Shown: positions 1 to 10,615, counted from the stretch's first letter. The stretch is DNA of 64,000 nucleotides from Agapanthus africanus (GCA_030015575.1 CM057347.1:405078248-405142247); one strand, 5' to 3'. The notes: generated by a model from the sequence alone, not told the origin. Program-made: numbers and translations.

Positions 1-518
1 CCCCATTAACACCTTTCTAGACACCTACTTGATCGGCTAATTGTCCTGTGTAAAATTCTCCCAGGAGTAACTCTTACTCACAGTGGGGATCCAACTATCT
101 TATAGAAGGTATGCAATCTCATTGCAAATTTCAACACTTGAAATTCCCGATAATGCTTTTGCCCCTAGCAACTCATGACCTTGGCTAAGATCAACAAATC
201 ATAAATGCTAGCCAAGTTCAACCCGTCATTTCCCGATTGAATTAAACCCACCCGTACGACCCTTGGCTAAGGTCAACAAAGTCGTATGACTACCCTAACT
301 CAATCACATCTCATGTTTTAGCAGACAAATACTAATTAGCTACCGTACACTATGCCTTAGCTAAGGTCAACAAATGCAGCACGAATACTAGTAGTCTCTA
401 TCTGAAATGACGGAGGGCTACGCAGGTTTTTCAGAAAAGCATGAGCGTAATGAACTTGATATCGTCGTAGAAACAAGTGATTTTGAAAAAGGAGTGTTTT
501 TGAGGCTTTTCTAGTTTC

Positions 519-765
519 GCTAAAGAAGTCACTCCCGGTGAAGGGATCTCGGCTCTTTCCTCATCGAATAAGGTGCAGGGTATATCATATATACCGCTAT
601 GCAAAGCAAGAATTATAGAAGCAATCAAAAACTAAACCGCGAGTTTGTAGCATCTGCCAGTTTTTCTAAAGAGGTCACTCCCGGTGAAGAGATCTCGGCT
701 CTTTCCTTATCGAATAAGGTGCAGGGTATATCATATATACCACTATGCAAAGCAAGACTGTAGCT
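519..765. repeat. Two ~100-bp direct repeats in the F leader
   Basis: Two direct copies, about 519-616 and 666-765, share the core 'gtcactcccggtgaag' followed by an 'atcgaataaggtgcaggg' segment and a 'tatatcatatatac' tail. The same pair is present in X at 29199-29450, so the duplication predates both elements. Confidence 0.8.
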
Positions 766-2373
766 ACCCTTTTTATAAAGTTTTGATTCTACAACATCTT
801 TTAGGTTTTTTTTCTTTTATTAATCTCATTAATAAATCCCATCAATTATGCTTCCTAAGCATCACAGAAGAAACGAAAGCAGTAATATTTATATATCATC
901 ATATATTTATAGTATAAATATTCGTCTCAGGTAGTAATATGATCTCATCACAGAACATTGCAGTAGAAGATAACATATGAAATATTGGATATACTAGGAT
1001 GTCCGTGTTTTATTTCGAGCCTGTATAAAACACGAATTCCATGGTCGCGATGAATATCCAAACCCACATCCCTAGACCCCTACAAGAGCAGCAAGCAACA
1101 CTGCCAATTCTAGGGTTAGGAGACCCGGTCTCGACCCCTCGAGATGGCCTCCCACTGGACCCTAGAACCCGGTTACTTGTGCTCCCCTCCTTGGGTCTAT
1201 CCTAATGCGGAAAAGTAAATAATATACAATGGTGACATCATCCTCAACCCGGAAATGCCCCAATAAAAGAATATTACATACAAATGAATTTTACATGAAT
1301 GAAAATAAAAAAAACCCTCATCTCACATAAAACCCCCGGTTATTCAGAAACACGACGATCCAATATAACATATCACAGCAACACATAATATCTCATATCA
1401 TCAACGTAAGCAAGTATGCGTATCCTGATTGTTGTTGATGTATAGCAACGAAGCTGGCGATAACCACATACTATGCTTACGGTCACAGAAAAGAAAGTGT
1501 AAAACTATAACATTTGGAATCCACAATCACTTTAGACATCTTAAATCCAAAATATCACATAATTCGCATTTCATGCCTAAATATATGAATTCCACATATT
1601 GTATCACATTCCAGATAAATAGACAATGTTAAACTTTCCGATCGAATAATCAAACACCCAAGATTTCCCAAATAGCTCAACACTTGAGCGGAGTTCAAAA
1701 AATCCCAGAACATGTCACAGCCCCAATGAACCAGCCGTAGAAGGGTCAAACCAACGCCTCACATGTGGCAACGCTAAACTACCACAAACCCTAGGGTTCA
1801 GTGGCAGTTTTGACGGTCACATAATCGAGTTAAGGTTACGTTCTTCTAGAGGGTCCACAGATACGCTAGCATGATTTCTCGAAAGTTTTAAACTCAGGAA
1901 AAATCCAACACTTGAAAGTTTTCCGACAGGGGAAAAATTGAGTTATTGATATCCGTTCGAACCTTTTAACACGTTCTAAATTACCCGAAAAACTAAATGA
2001 TGTTAAAACTTTCCGATCGAATCAACGAATTCTTAAGATCTCCAGAAAACTCAACACTTGAGTAATATTAAAAATTCCCAGAAACATGTAGTAATACCTA
2101 CGGATGTTACCTAGAAATATCTATCCCTGATACCCAAGTACGGCCGCGGAACCGCCGCGAAAAGCCAGGTATTGCCGCGGTTCCACGGCGACTTGAAGGA
2201 ATTAGGGCTTCGTATTTCACAGTTGTCCATAGAATCACCTGCTTATTTTTCTGAGTATTTTTAATACGGTAAAAACCATCTTTTTAAAAATTTCCAGAGA
2301 GGGGGTCAAATATGACGTTCGGGGTTCGATCGGACTTTTAATTTCGTCTACACGACGCCTAATGCTCTAGCTA

Positions 2374-2386
2374 GGCTCTGATACCA
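2374..2386 (-). promoter_or_regulatory. Primer-binding site of F (initiator-Met tRNA type)
   Basis: On the minus strand this reads TGGTATCAGAGCC, the usual plant primer site complementary to the 3' end of initiator methionine tRNA. One base separates it from the LTR end at 2388. Confidence 0.9.
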
Positions 2387-2387
2387 C

Positions 2388-4594
2388 TGTAGGGTTAGCT
2401 TAGCACGTTAGCAAGGTTTTGGCAAGTATCAAACATGCTACTTTAAAATTTTTGGGGTGCTAAACAAACCCTAACCAAGATCTTAACTAGAGAGTTGGGT
2501 TAAACTAGCATCTAAACAACTTTACATTTAAGAGAGAGGGATTACAACCTTTGTAGTCCGTTCCTTCGCTTCATAAGCTCCGAGTAGTAGTCCCTTCGTC
2601 ACGATCCATGAACTTCCAGACTCAAGAGAGGATCCACAAGCCGAATGATCCATGCTTGCTTGAAGTCTTCCTAATCGAAGATGATCTAGCTTGAAGAATC
2701 TTTAACCCAAGCTTACACTTCACTAAACAACTTATTAGAGAAGTGAACACCCTAATCTAAGTGGCTAGAATAAATGAGGATGATGAAGTAGGAATTTAGC
2801 TCTATTTTATTTTCAATTTCTCACCATTTATCATCACATCACAAAAAGCTAGAAAGCTTTTTCAAGAGGAAGAAGAAGAATTTCATTGGTGATGAATAAT
2901 GAAATTATTGCTATGGTTACAAAACCACCTTGAGTTAAGAATGAATGGCTTAACTCATGTAGAGAATAAACCTAAGGTAAAGGGTTTGGGTTGGGTTAAG
3001 AAATATCTACAAAATATCAATACAAAATATCTTAGCATAAAACAAAAGAAAGCTTCATGGAAAAGCTAACCCAAATGCTAACCCAAATCAAACCCTAACC
3101 TGTTTAATCTCCACAAATCATGTTGCATTTGTAATCATAACTTGTTACAATATTATATATCATATATATAATATATTTTTGTAACAAAAGAAAATAATAC
3201 AATTAACATATATCGCATATATATCAATGTATTATCTGGTGAGAAAATGAATCAATAAAGTGAGCTTATATCAGTTAATGTAATGTAATATATCACATAT
3301 ATAATTATACATTAAATTATCGAATCAACACTTGATCCGACAATCCGGCTATATCGTATATAACCGACTAATATAACATGTACCGATTCATCAAATCAAC
3401 ACTTGATCTGATGACCCGGCTATATCACATATACCCGGCCGATATCATATATCACGAGAATAGAATACAGTATCTCATATCGTATTATTCTCGGTCCCGC
3501 ATATATCACATATGTTCTCCTACTCCGTTTTGCTTGAGCCAGGAAACCTCTGTGTAGGACTCTAAAGAATCGTCGATACGCCGGCAGTAGGTGATGATCA
3601 TATCAAACACCCACAAGCTGCAAGCGGTCAGCTAAACGTAACAGCCAACCAGGTATTGAGCGATCAGAAGATCAACAAGTAAGCCTGTACACCTGTGAAT
3701 CCAATCAGTAAACACTACCGTACAGTCCGGTCTCTTCGTCTGATATGTCGCATATCTAGTCTAGGGGTGGTAAACGTCAGACCCCAGTAACCGATAATTC
3801 GTGTCGATGTGAGGCTCATAACGGGTCAAGAAACTACTGATAACTCTTACCAGTAGCACTCCATATCAGCCCTGGCCAGGGACTTCCAGTTATAGCCAAT
3901 CGAACGCAGCACAACATCAACTCGCTATACCGGGAGAGACGAATCCCCTCCTATCGCTCATTGCCTCCATGTGATTTGGCATTGTACCTAAAAGCCACCG
4001 TTTTGCACGCCCTCTTGGACGTAGTAAGGTGGAAATAAAAGCACAGTGGGAATCACACAAGACTCTATGACGATCTCGGGTCTACAGACTAACCTGTAGC
4101 AGTGTCACCAGAGAACTGCTATCTGACAATTGGTATAAATCCATCTAGGAGTTCTCGGCGAGTCCGTTCAGTGTACCCAGTCTCCACTGAGCACCCGTAC
4201 ACCACCTTTGATGTCAAACACCGATGGATGTGGGATTATCCATCGCCCATTATATGGGTCAAGATGCGTATACGCTAGTCTACTCTGGTGTATCGATGCC
4301 CTGTCTCGACACACCCTCGACTAGGAACAGTTATAGGATGTACTCGTTGACTACCCTGGCCCCACTAGTATGATCTCATCATAGTCCCAGTAGTCGAGTA
4401 CATATCCTAAGGGCTTTATCAACATGTGAGAGCAAGATAGTAAGCTAATACAAGTCAACATGTTAAAACGAAGTGAAACCAAATAGCATACTATCATGTT
4501 GAGCAAGAAAGTCCTCTCTATATATATCCAAGCATCCACTATAATATACATCATATGTACAATAATGGTCTCTAGGGCATATACACAACTAACA
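2388..4594 (-). repeat. 5' LTR of element F (Copia)
   Basis: The LTR begins TGTAGGG and ends AACA, with TG/CA termini and a length of 2207 bp. It is homologous along its length to the 2224-bp LTRs of X and to solo LTR D. It contains many short 'atatatcacatat'-type AT-rich palindromes around 3160-3500 and a GC-richer 3600-4350 part. The primer site next to it shows that it is a 5' LTR in minus orientation. Confidence 0.9.
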
Positions 4595-4798
4595 TTTGTT
4601 TTCCTTGTATTAATCAGAATTAATGGAGTCCTATCAATTAAACATATCATGCTAGAAAGAAACGAAAATAGACACGCACATATATGCCATCCGCATTCGC
4701 CACAGGGTCTCAGGTCTTCACTGTAAGGTTACTTAACTTACGGCAGGGTGAGGACAAGACTAGCGCGGATGCAAAACATATATAACGTCTGCTAGATA

Positions 4799-4861
<63 letters not shown>

Positions 4862-5205
4862 TATATGAACATATGTCTCATGTGTGATATCAAGTAACAT
4901 CACAGAAGTATCACAGCAGAATCATAGCAGAAGCAAACACAATATGGAAATGCGGATAAACTAGAAAAAGTATATTTCAATGGAGCCAAATATGAAATTC
5001 AATTTTCCTGATCGTGTGGATAGCCCGTAGTATCAGACCCTAGACTCCTATGAGCATGGCAAGCTACCGGCCAATCCCAAAAGTGAGACAACCCCAATCT
5101 ACAAAGTGAGTGGGCCACCCAGCACTTCGGAAATCCGATGACTTAGGCACCCCTCTGCGAGTCAATCCTATACCCCTATGAGTGCAGTGAATAGCCCGCC
5201 AATTC
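4595..5205 (-). mobile_element. Element E, left fragment: Copia internal (leader) sequence
   Basis: This is not LTR but leader-type sequence of a Copia relative. It matches X around 29490-29930, including the block 'gccatccgcattcgcc' and the stretch with 'gcgcgggtg'-like sequence. It is cut at 5205 by solo LTR D, and the matching sequence resumes at 54092. No gene is visible. E is the outermost and probably oldest layer of the nest. Confidence 0.75.
4795..4866. repeat. (TA)n-(TAA)n microsatellite
   Basis: An alternating TA run passes directly into about fifteen TAA units and back to TA. It lies in Copia leader E, where X has only a short AT-rich stretch (29680-29715). Confidence 0.95.
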
Positions 5206-5470
5206 TGCAGGGTTACCTAAGATGACAGCAAGGTTTCGGGAGGCATCTTCCATGCCAAATTCAAAAATTTGCCGTTTTAGCTAACCCTAACTAAGAATTG
5301 TTAACTAGAAATTGACGGAAATATAAATGCAAACACTTTACAAGTCTAGTGAGCAAGAAATACAACCTTTGTAGACCGGTCCTTCACTTCATTAGCTCCG
5401 TGTAGTAGTCCCTTCGCTGCGATCATGAAGTCCCGGACTCTAGAGAGGCTCACTTGAAGAAACAAACATT
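5206..5470 (-). repeat. Solo LTR D, first part
   Basis: The sequence starts TGCAGGG and is homologous to the start of the F and X LTRs. It is preceded by AATTC, not by a primer site, so no internal region of its own is attached. It is interrupted at 5471 by element A and resumes at 52154. The two parts total about 2.2 kb, the full LTR length of the family. AATTC before it and AATTT after its far end (54092-54096) form a 5-bp target duplication with one mismatch. Confidence 0.85.
5466..5470. other. Target-site duplication of element A (AACAT), left copy
   Basis: AACAT here is repeated at 52149-52153, directly outside the two ends of element A. Confidence 0.9.
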
Positions 5471-5935
5471 ATCACGCCCCACTTCCTAGAGTGCACTAAG
5501 ATAGGCACGTGACAGAGCCAACCATGCTACCTGTGGATAGGAAACATCCCTCCACAGTCACATTACGGCTGTCTAGAGATATCAAGAATAGTAGAAATAA
5601 AACAAACTATCTAGTACATGTCCATGAGCCAGAATAAACGAGTCAAGAAATAATATACGGAAGCAATAGATCCAATAAACAATAACAATCTGGAATGTAC
5701 GTCTCAAATACGGGCTCACATCAGGAATGAAAATGCTGAAAGAAAACTAAAATACTAACAGGTCCTCACTGCTCGGCCTGCTGACTGAAATACTCCTGCT
5801 CGGCCTGCGGCAAAGGTAGAGGATCTGGGCCATGCAAAATCCAGACGCCAGTGCGTCATAATATTAACAATAATATAATCAGGGGGTAGCAAGACATGCA
5901 GGCACGAGTATGAACAGTAATAAAGGTATAACAGT
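5471..5935 (-). repeat. 3' LTR of element A, first part
   Basis: It matches 48735-49200 of the right LTR and starts TATCACGCC where the right copy has TGTCACGCC. It is cut at 5936 by element B and continues at 42361. Confidence 0.9.
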
Positions 5936-6479
5936 TGTTCCCCTCCGAAAGACGCGGCGGAGACGCGGTGAACGTCTCGCCTGAAATTCGGGGCGGATGC
6001 TAATTGGTGCTATCTATCCACCTCTCCGAAGATGCCAAGTTGATTTATGGCACCATGCATCGAAGGTTTAAACGGATGCGGCCGATGTAGCGGACTTCGT
6101 CAGATTCCCCCTCACTTGAGGGGTTTTTGATTGTGGGGACCTCTTCCCTGCAGGCGCAAGCACCTACAGTTAATTACGCTACCGCATTGCGGTAACAACT
6201 TTCTCCTTCTCCAGATGGTCACTTCATGTCGTGGGTGTTTATTTTGTGTTTGGTTGCCCGTGGATTGTATACGGAGACTAAATTATGTTGTCGCCCGTAG
6301 GGCGTGGACTAGTCCAAATCCGTATCTTTCTTAGATTTGGGTTTGGGGGGTTTGGGTTTAAGGATACGTTAACCTCATTAGAGACTAAGATCAACTTAAA
6401 CGTTTGTTAAGGATACGTTAGTCTCATTTTAGACTAAGATCAACTTAACGGGATCGTTTAGATCCGACAAGAGAGTAAT

Positions 6480-7145
6480 TGGGCTCTATTGTTTAGTTTA
6501 GTGATATTGCGGTCGATAATTAGTTTAAGGACATTACGGTCCATTGGTAGTTTAAGGACATCCTGGTCCAATGTTAGTTTTAAGACATCGCGGTCGAGGT
6601 TAAGGACATCATAGTCCGTGGATTTAAGGACTCCACAGTCCGTTGTTAGTTTAAAGACATCACGGTAGAGGTTAAGGACATCATAGTCCGTGGGTTTAAG
6701 GACTCCACAGTCCATTGTTAGTTTTAAGACATCATGGTCGAGGTTAAGGATATCGTAGTCCATAGGTTTAGGGACCCCACAGTCCGTTGTTAGTTTTAAG
6801 ACATCATGGTCGAGGTTAAGGACATCATAGTCCATGAGTTTAAGGACCTCACAGTCCAATTTTAGTTTTAAGAAATCACGGTCGAGGTTAAGGACATCAT
6901 AGTCCATAAGTTTAAGGACCCCACGGTCCAATTTTAGTTTTAAGACATCACGGTCGAGGTTAAGGACATCATAGTCTATGAGTTTAAGGACCCCACAGTC
7001 CAATTTTAGTTTTAAGACATCACGGTCGAGGTTAAGGACATCATAGTCCATGAGTTTAAGGACCCCACAGTCCAATTTAAGTTTTAAGACATCACGGTTG
7101 AGGTTAAGGACATCATAGTCCATGAGTTTAAGGACCCCACAGTCC
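6480..7145. repeat. 24-bp monomers in 72-bp higher-order repeat, 3' LTR of B
   Basis: The unit is built of three related 24-bp monomers, each of the form TTAAGGAC-N6-GTCC plus a variable tail. Most monomers carry a small inverted repeat GGAC/GTCC able to form a hairpin. Three successive monomers form a 72-bp higher-order unit that repeats about nine times. Because 24 and 72 are multiples of three, long stop-free frames arise automatically. Confidence 0.95.
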
Positions 7146-8218
7146 ATGAAATGTGTGGTTGTCGGGACCCGTCATCTTTTTGAAGACGTTGAAGAATTAC
7201 AACAACAAATATCAAAGGAGTGAAGAGATGTACCCTTGAACCAGGATGAGTTGGTTAAAAGAGCAGATGTGCTCAGTCCAATACAAGTTGAGGACTTATG
7301 ACCAGAATTAGGCTAAGTCCAGTTAAAAATGTTTAACATTTTATTTTTGTTCTGGCCATTAGGCCTTTATTTGGGCTCTGCCCTTTTAATAATGCTAAGC
7401 ATTGGTCACTGACATTTTTTTGTCTTCATCAGAACAAGTTGTGTTCTGACAGTGCGCCACGTGGCGCACCAGGCGCTTTGCGCCAGTCAAAGAGCGCATT
7501 GCGCTTCTGTCAGGTAGCGCACATGAAGAGGACACGTGTCACGCTTAGCGCTAGTTTGTTAGCGCATTGCGCTTTTAGTTTATGAGCGTGTTGCGCTAGT
7601 CTGTTGGCGTACCAGTGAGTGACACGTGGCGCGCTTGGCGCTGAGCGCTAGCCCATGAGCGCAATGCTCTATTTCAGAAGCGCAAAGCGCAGATTGTGTC
7701 TCTGGTTGATATGTGGCATGTTTTGGCGCTGAGCGCCGATCCATGGAGCTTAAGAGCGCAGTTCATGAGTGCAAGACACTTTTCAATAGCGCAAAGCGCA
7801 TCTGATCAATTTTAAGATCAAAGAATAGATTTATGTTCTTCAAAGGAGGCTTTGCCTCAAGATCCAAGAATAAAAGTTCTTGTTTTTTTTTATAAAAGGC
7901 TCTGCCTTTTATAGATCAAAGATCTGTAAACGAAGTAAAAATACTTCTTTTGTTATTATTTTCTTTATGATTAGATCTTTTGATCTTTTGCTTTTAAATC
8001 AAAGACCTTGGTCTTTTTTTATAGATCTAAGATCTTTTTAGAAGATGATTCTTCTTTTTACGAGATGGTTTCATCTCTATTATTCAAGAACATGGTTCTT
8101 TTTACCTTGAAGATGAAAAAAAATCTTCTTTTCCTTGAGAGCTTGCTCTTCTTTTTCTCCAAGTTTGCAGAGGGTTTTTCTCTCTCTTTCTGTATATCGA
8201 GACTTGAAGTCTAGGGGC

Positions 8219-8228
8219 CTTTATATAG
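8219..8228 (-). promoter_or_regulatory. TATA box of the B LTR (3' copy)
   Basis: On the minus strand this reads CTATATAAAG within GGCCCTATATAAAGGCC. The same block occurs in the 5' LTR (41800-41809) and in element C (16222-16231). It places the LTR promoter about 720 bp inside the LTR, with the G-box-rich tail upstream and the tandem repeats downstream in the transcribed leader. Confidence 0.75.
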
Positions 8229-8479
8229 GGCCAATTGATTTGTTAAATCAGTTTTGAGAGATCTTTCTCTGATTGATTTGGGAATATTTCCCACCGTTGG
8301 ATCTTTGATCCTAAGGCTTCTGTTTTATAGAAGATAATCTTCTTGTTTTAATAAGATTGGAAAGATCTTTCCATAACAGAATTTTAGTTCTGATTAATTA
8401 ATAATTTATTATTAGTAGATCTTTAGATCTGACGGTGAGGGAATTTTAATTCCAGCGCTGGCGCACTTTGCGCTAGCAC

Positions 8480-8870
8480 ACCTACGTTCGACACGTGGCG
8501 CTCAGCGCAGAGCGTACGCAACTGCGCTAGCGCACTTTGCGCTAACGCACCTACGTTAGACACGTGGCGCTCAGTGCAGAGCGTAGCGTATCTGCGCTAG
8601 CGCATCTGTGTTAGACACGTGGCGCGCAGCGCAGAGCGCAGCGCAACTGTGTTTGACACGTGGCGCGCAGCGCAGAGCGCAGCTCAACTGCGCTAGCGCA
8701 CCTGTGTTTGACACGTGGCGCGCAGCGCAGAGCGCCGAATCCGAAGCGTTGCTTCAACTTTTTAAATTTTTAATTTTGAAACAGAGCTTTCTCTGATGGG
8801 GTGCGCTGCCTAGGGCGCAGCGCCCCTGGCGCTGGTGTGTCTGCTTTTGACACGTGGCGCGCAGCGCGCA
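8480..8870. promoter_or_regulatory. Array of G-box (CACGTG) repeats in the B LTR
   Basis: Repeat units of roughly 42-70 bp each contain GACACGTGGCGC followed by GCGCAGCGCA-type sequence, with six CACGTG hexamers between about 8490 and 8860. CACGTGGC is the core of plant G-box/ABRE sites bound by bZIP and bHLH factors. The array lies 250-650 bp upstream of the LTR TATA box in the element's orientation. Actual regulation is inference. Confidence 0.7.
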
Positions 8871-8943
8871 GAATCTGAAGCGTTGCTTCAATTTTTGAAT
8901 TTTTGAAATTCAAAGCAGAGTTTTGCTCTGATTGGGGGAAACA

Positions 8944-8957
8944 AATGCCCCCCCACC
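8944..8957 (-). other. Polypurine tract of element B
   Basis: On the minus strand this reads GGTGGGGGGGCATT, directly against the 3' LTR start TGTTTCCC. Position and composition fit the plus-strand priming site. Confidence 0.8.
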
Positions 8958-8995
8958 GTTGCGCTCACGTGGCGCACACGTGAGTGCAGCGGTGG
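8953..8995. promoter_or_regulatory. Near-perfect palindrome with two G-boxes, upstream of the antisense gene
   Basis: Arms of 19 nt (8953-8971 and 8977-8995) pair at 17 of 19 positions around the spacer GCGCA. The inner eight bases on each side, CTCACGTG and CACGTGAG, pair perfectly and each hold a G-box. The palindrome overlaps the polypurine tract and ends 53 bp before the plus-strand TATA box. It looks like the upstream element of the antisense promoter. Confidence 0.75.
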
Positions 8996-9047
8996 CAATA
9001 TTTGAGTCCTTGGATCAACTCAGAAGTTGAAGAGGCGGTTCAGTGCC

Positions 9048-9056
9048 TATAAATAG
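9048..9056 (+). promoter_or_regulatory. TATA box of the antisense gene in B
   Basis: TATAAATAG in the context GTGCCTATAAATAGGACC is a strong plant core promoter on the plus strand, opposite to B's own transcription. A start about 30 bp downstream near 9080 would give a leader of roughly 500 nt before the ORF at 9594. Confidence 0.75.
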
Positions 9057-9593
9057 GACCTTTGGTCCTCAGATGATTATCATCTTCTTTGAGAATTATT
9101 TCTTCGTCAGAGCATTGCTCTCCTGTTGAAAAAACTTTTAAGAGCCAGAATTCTGTTAAACTTTAGGTCAAGTCTGAAACCTTCAATAAATTAGGATCTT
9201 ACCTATTAACAGAGCTTTGCTCTTCATAGATCTTTGATCTAAAGAGAACCCTTTTGGGGTTCCATTAATAGAGTTTTGCTCTCTAAAAGGATTTCACTTA
9301 TGATTTCTTAATTCATTAATGGAGCTTTGCTCCTTTCAAATCATATAGAAGAACTCTTAAGAGTTTGTTCATGGATCATGAAGATAAAAAAAATGGAATT
9401 TTATTTTAGATGAATTACATCATCTTCTCAGAGCAAGGCCTTCCACGTTTTCGGGGAATTTCTTTAAATTCACCTCGTAATTGATTTTGACAGGTGTCAC
9501 TCTTGTCTGCAGAGCATTGCTCTCTAGGAGTATAACTTCCTGTGTCTATTTTTTCTCATTGCTAATCTTCTAATGATGCTTCTTTCAGGCACT
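9057..9593 (+). other. 5' leader of the antisense gene, possibly with an intron
   Basis: The leader is AT-rich and contains several copies of an 'agagcattgctct'/'agagctttgctc' motif, which is itself an inverted repeat. Just before the ORF, 'cttctttcag' (ending at 9587) has the form of a plant 3' splice site, so the leader may be spliced. No donor can be assigned with confidence. Confidence 0.45.
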
Positions 9594-10100
9594 ATGGCTG
9601 TTCATTTATACAGTCTGAACGAGTTCATTACTTATGAGAATATCCGCGTACAGGGCCGTCACCAAAACCAAGAGTTTACAGATGCCCAGTGTACGGAGAT
9701 TATGGGTCGTCTGTATGCACGCGTTGGTTGGTTACTTTCTCGCCGTTCTGCTCTTTTGAAAGTCGTATTGGGAGCAATTTGGAGAGCACTTCCGGGGTTT
9801 AACGAGGCCATGCCACTTAATGTGCTGGATGATGCCGAGGACAAGGTGCATTCAGTGTACCTATCGGGGCTGATCTCAAAGAAACGGCGAGATAGCCTCA
9901 TTGATATTCTGCACCAAATTTTTCAACAGACGACGATAATTGCTTCTTATCAAAGGGTGGGGGGCATTGCCGAAGATCTTGACATGCGTGAGCGCGAGAG
10001 GATGCACACGAGAATGGTCAAAAAGGCCAGAAAGACTCTAGACGACCTTACTTTCGAATTCCTCAATCCATGCCCTGGATCCGAGGTTTTGCCATTGTAA
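9594..10100 (+). CDS. Antisense ORF of a Tat-lineage element, ~168 aa, function unknown
   Basis: This ORF lies on the opposite strand to gag-pol, between integrase and the 3' LTR, where Grande, Retand and related Tat elements are known to carry an extra antisense ORF. I chose the ATG at 9594 because it follows a likely 3' splice site; two in-frame ATGs lie upstream at 9573 and 9576. The protein has no obvious signal peptide or membrane segment. It starts MAVHLYSLNEF, has a basic, leucine-rich part with LLSRRSALLKVVLGAIWRA (residues about 45-65), a helical middle, and an acidic/basic stretch MRERERMHTRMVKKARK near residue 135. It has its own TATA box and G-box palindrome. It is intact here although gag-pol around it is decayed. 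Its biochemical role is not known to me; a regulatory or RNA-binding role is only a guess. Confidence 0.75.
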   Translation: MAVHLYSLNEFITYENIRVQGRHQNQEFTDAQCTEIMGRLYARVGWLLSRRSALLKVVLGAIWRALPGFNEAMPLNVLDDAEDKVHSVYLSGLISKKRRDSLIDILHQIFQQTTIIASYQRVGGIAEDLDMRERERMHTRMVKKARKTLDDLTFEFLNPCPGSEVLPL

Positions 10101-10419
10101 TTATCTTGATGATGTTTTCGTTTATTGCTTTCATAATTGTAAGAGCCCCCCTTTATGTACTAAATCTTGAAGTATGAATGGGAAATTTCTCATTTCAGCT
10201 TGTTTTACTTTATGTACTAAATCTTTTGCACATGCAGGAATGGGTATGCCTCGAACGCTTAATTAAATGCAGATCAGATGTTCTTTCTATCGCTTTCTTC
10301 TTCTTGTCGTGTTGTTGCCATGTGATTTTAGCAAGTGCGGTCTGTAGATAGTATATAACTGTCAATCTTTTGCTCTTTGTAAGGTAGTGATGGTTTAGAA
10401 AACAGAGTTAGGATCTGTC

Positions 10420-10615
10420 ACCTAAGACTTTTCAACTTTATGAGCCGTGAGGGTCTCATAAAGAATTTTCTCTCTACCGGTCGAGAGGATCCCGTAGGTG
10501 TAATTTCTCCTTAAGAATCGTGAGGATTCCTAAGTGTGTTTTCTCTTGAAAGTCATAAGGATCTCACAAGAGAATTTACTCCCTTACGAGTCATGAGGAC
10601 CCGCAAGTGATGGAT
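10420..10615. repeat. ~45-bp 'gagtcgtgaggat' repeats, first cluster
   Basis: Diverged units of roughly 40-50 bp have the form cttacgagtcatgaggacccgcaag followed by tttctcc. Each has complementary edges (CTTAC/GTAAG-like), so each could fold back. The same family recurs at about 12940-13120 and 13290-13470. Confidence 0.7.

Larger units (their letters stand above)
1..2387 (-). other. Non-coding 5' leader of element F
   Basis: This is leader sequence between the primer site and the coding region, on the minus strand. It aligns with 28640-31569 of X but lacks several blocks present there, including the GC-rich block near 30450-30700. Three copies of a short motif reading 'gctaaggtcaacaaa' or close to it occur between about 170 and 375. 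I see no credible gene in it. Confidence 0.75.
1..4594 (-). mobile_element. Element F: partial Ty1/Copia LTR retrotransposon
   Basis: This is the 5' end of a minus-strand Copia element: a 5' LTR at 2388-4594, a primer-binding site just inside it, and about 2.4 kb of non-coding leader. The rest lies left of the window. It is a relative of complete element X (23384-33793), whose leader and LTR it matches in the same order with moderate divergence. No coding domain is visible in this part. It abuts Copia-type internal sequence (E) at 4595, so F probably inserted into E. The target duplication cannot be checked because the left end is missing. Family is Copia; the lineage is uncertain. Confidence 0.85.
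5936..8943 (-). repeat. 3' LTR of Tat element B
   Basis: The 3008-bp LTR starts TGTTCCCC and ends GAAACA. In plus order it has a head module (5936-6470), 24/72-bp tandem repeats (6480-7145), an AT-rich part with a TATA box on the minus strand, and a GC-rich tail with CACGTG repeats. It differs from the 5' LTR (3132 bp) chiefly in tandem-repeat copy number. Confidence 0.92.

Noticed and set aside
4351-4726. Small frames on both strands at the F LTR/E border
   Set aside because: They run across an LTR boundary and AT-rich leader with no domain; chance frames.
6480-7145. CRISPR-like regular repeats
   Set aside because: The units are contiguous related monomers without unique spacers, inside a plant LTR.
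6458-7147. Long minus-strand frame over the LTR tandem repeats as a protein gene
   Set aside because: The open frame follows from a 24/72-bp period with no stop in the unit. It is kept as a question in the findings, not called as a gene.
9659-9901. Minus-strand frame opposite the antisense ORF
   Set aside because: It is a shadow of the plus-strand ORF, which has the promoter, better start context and longer frame.
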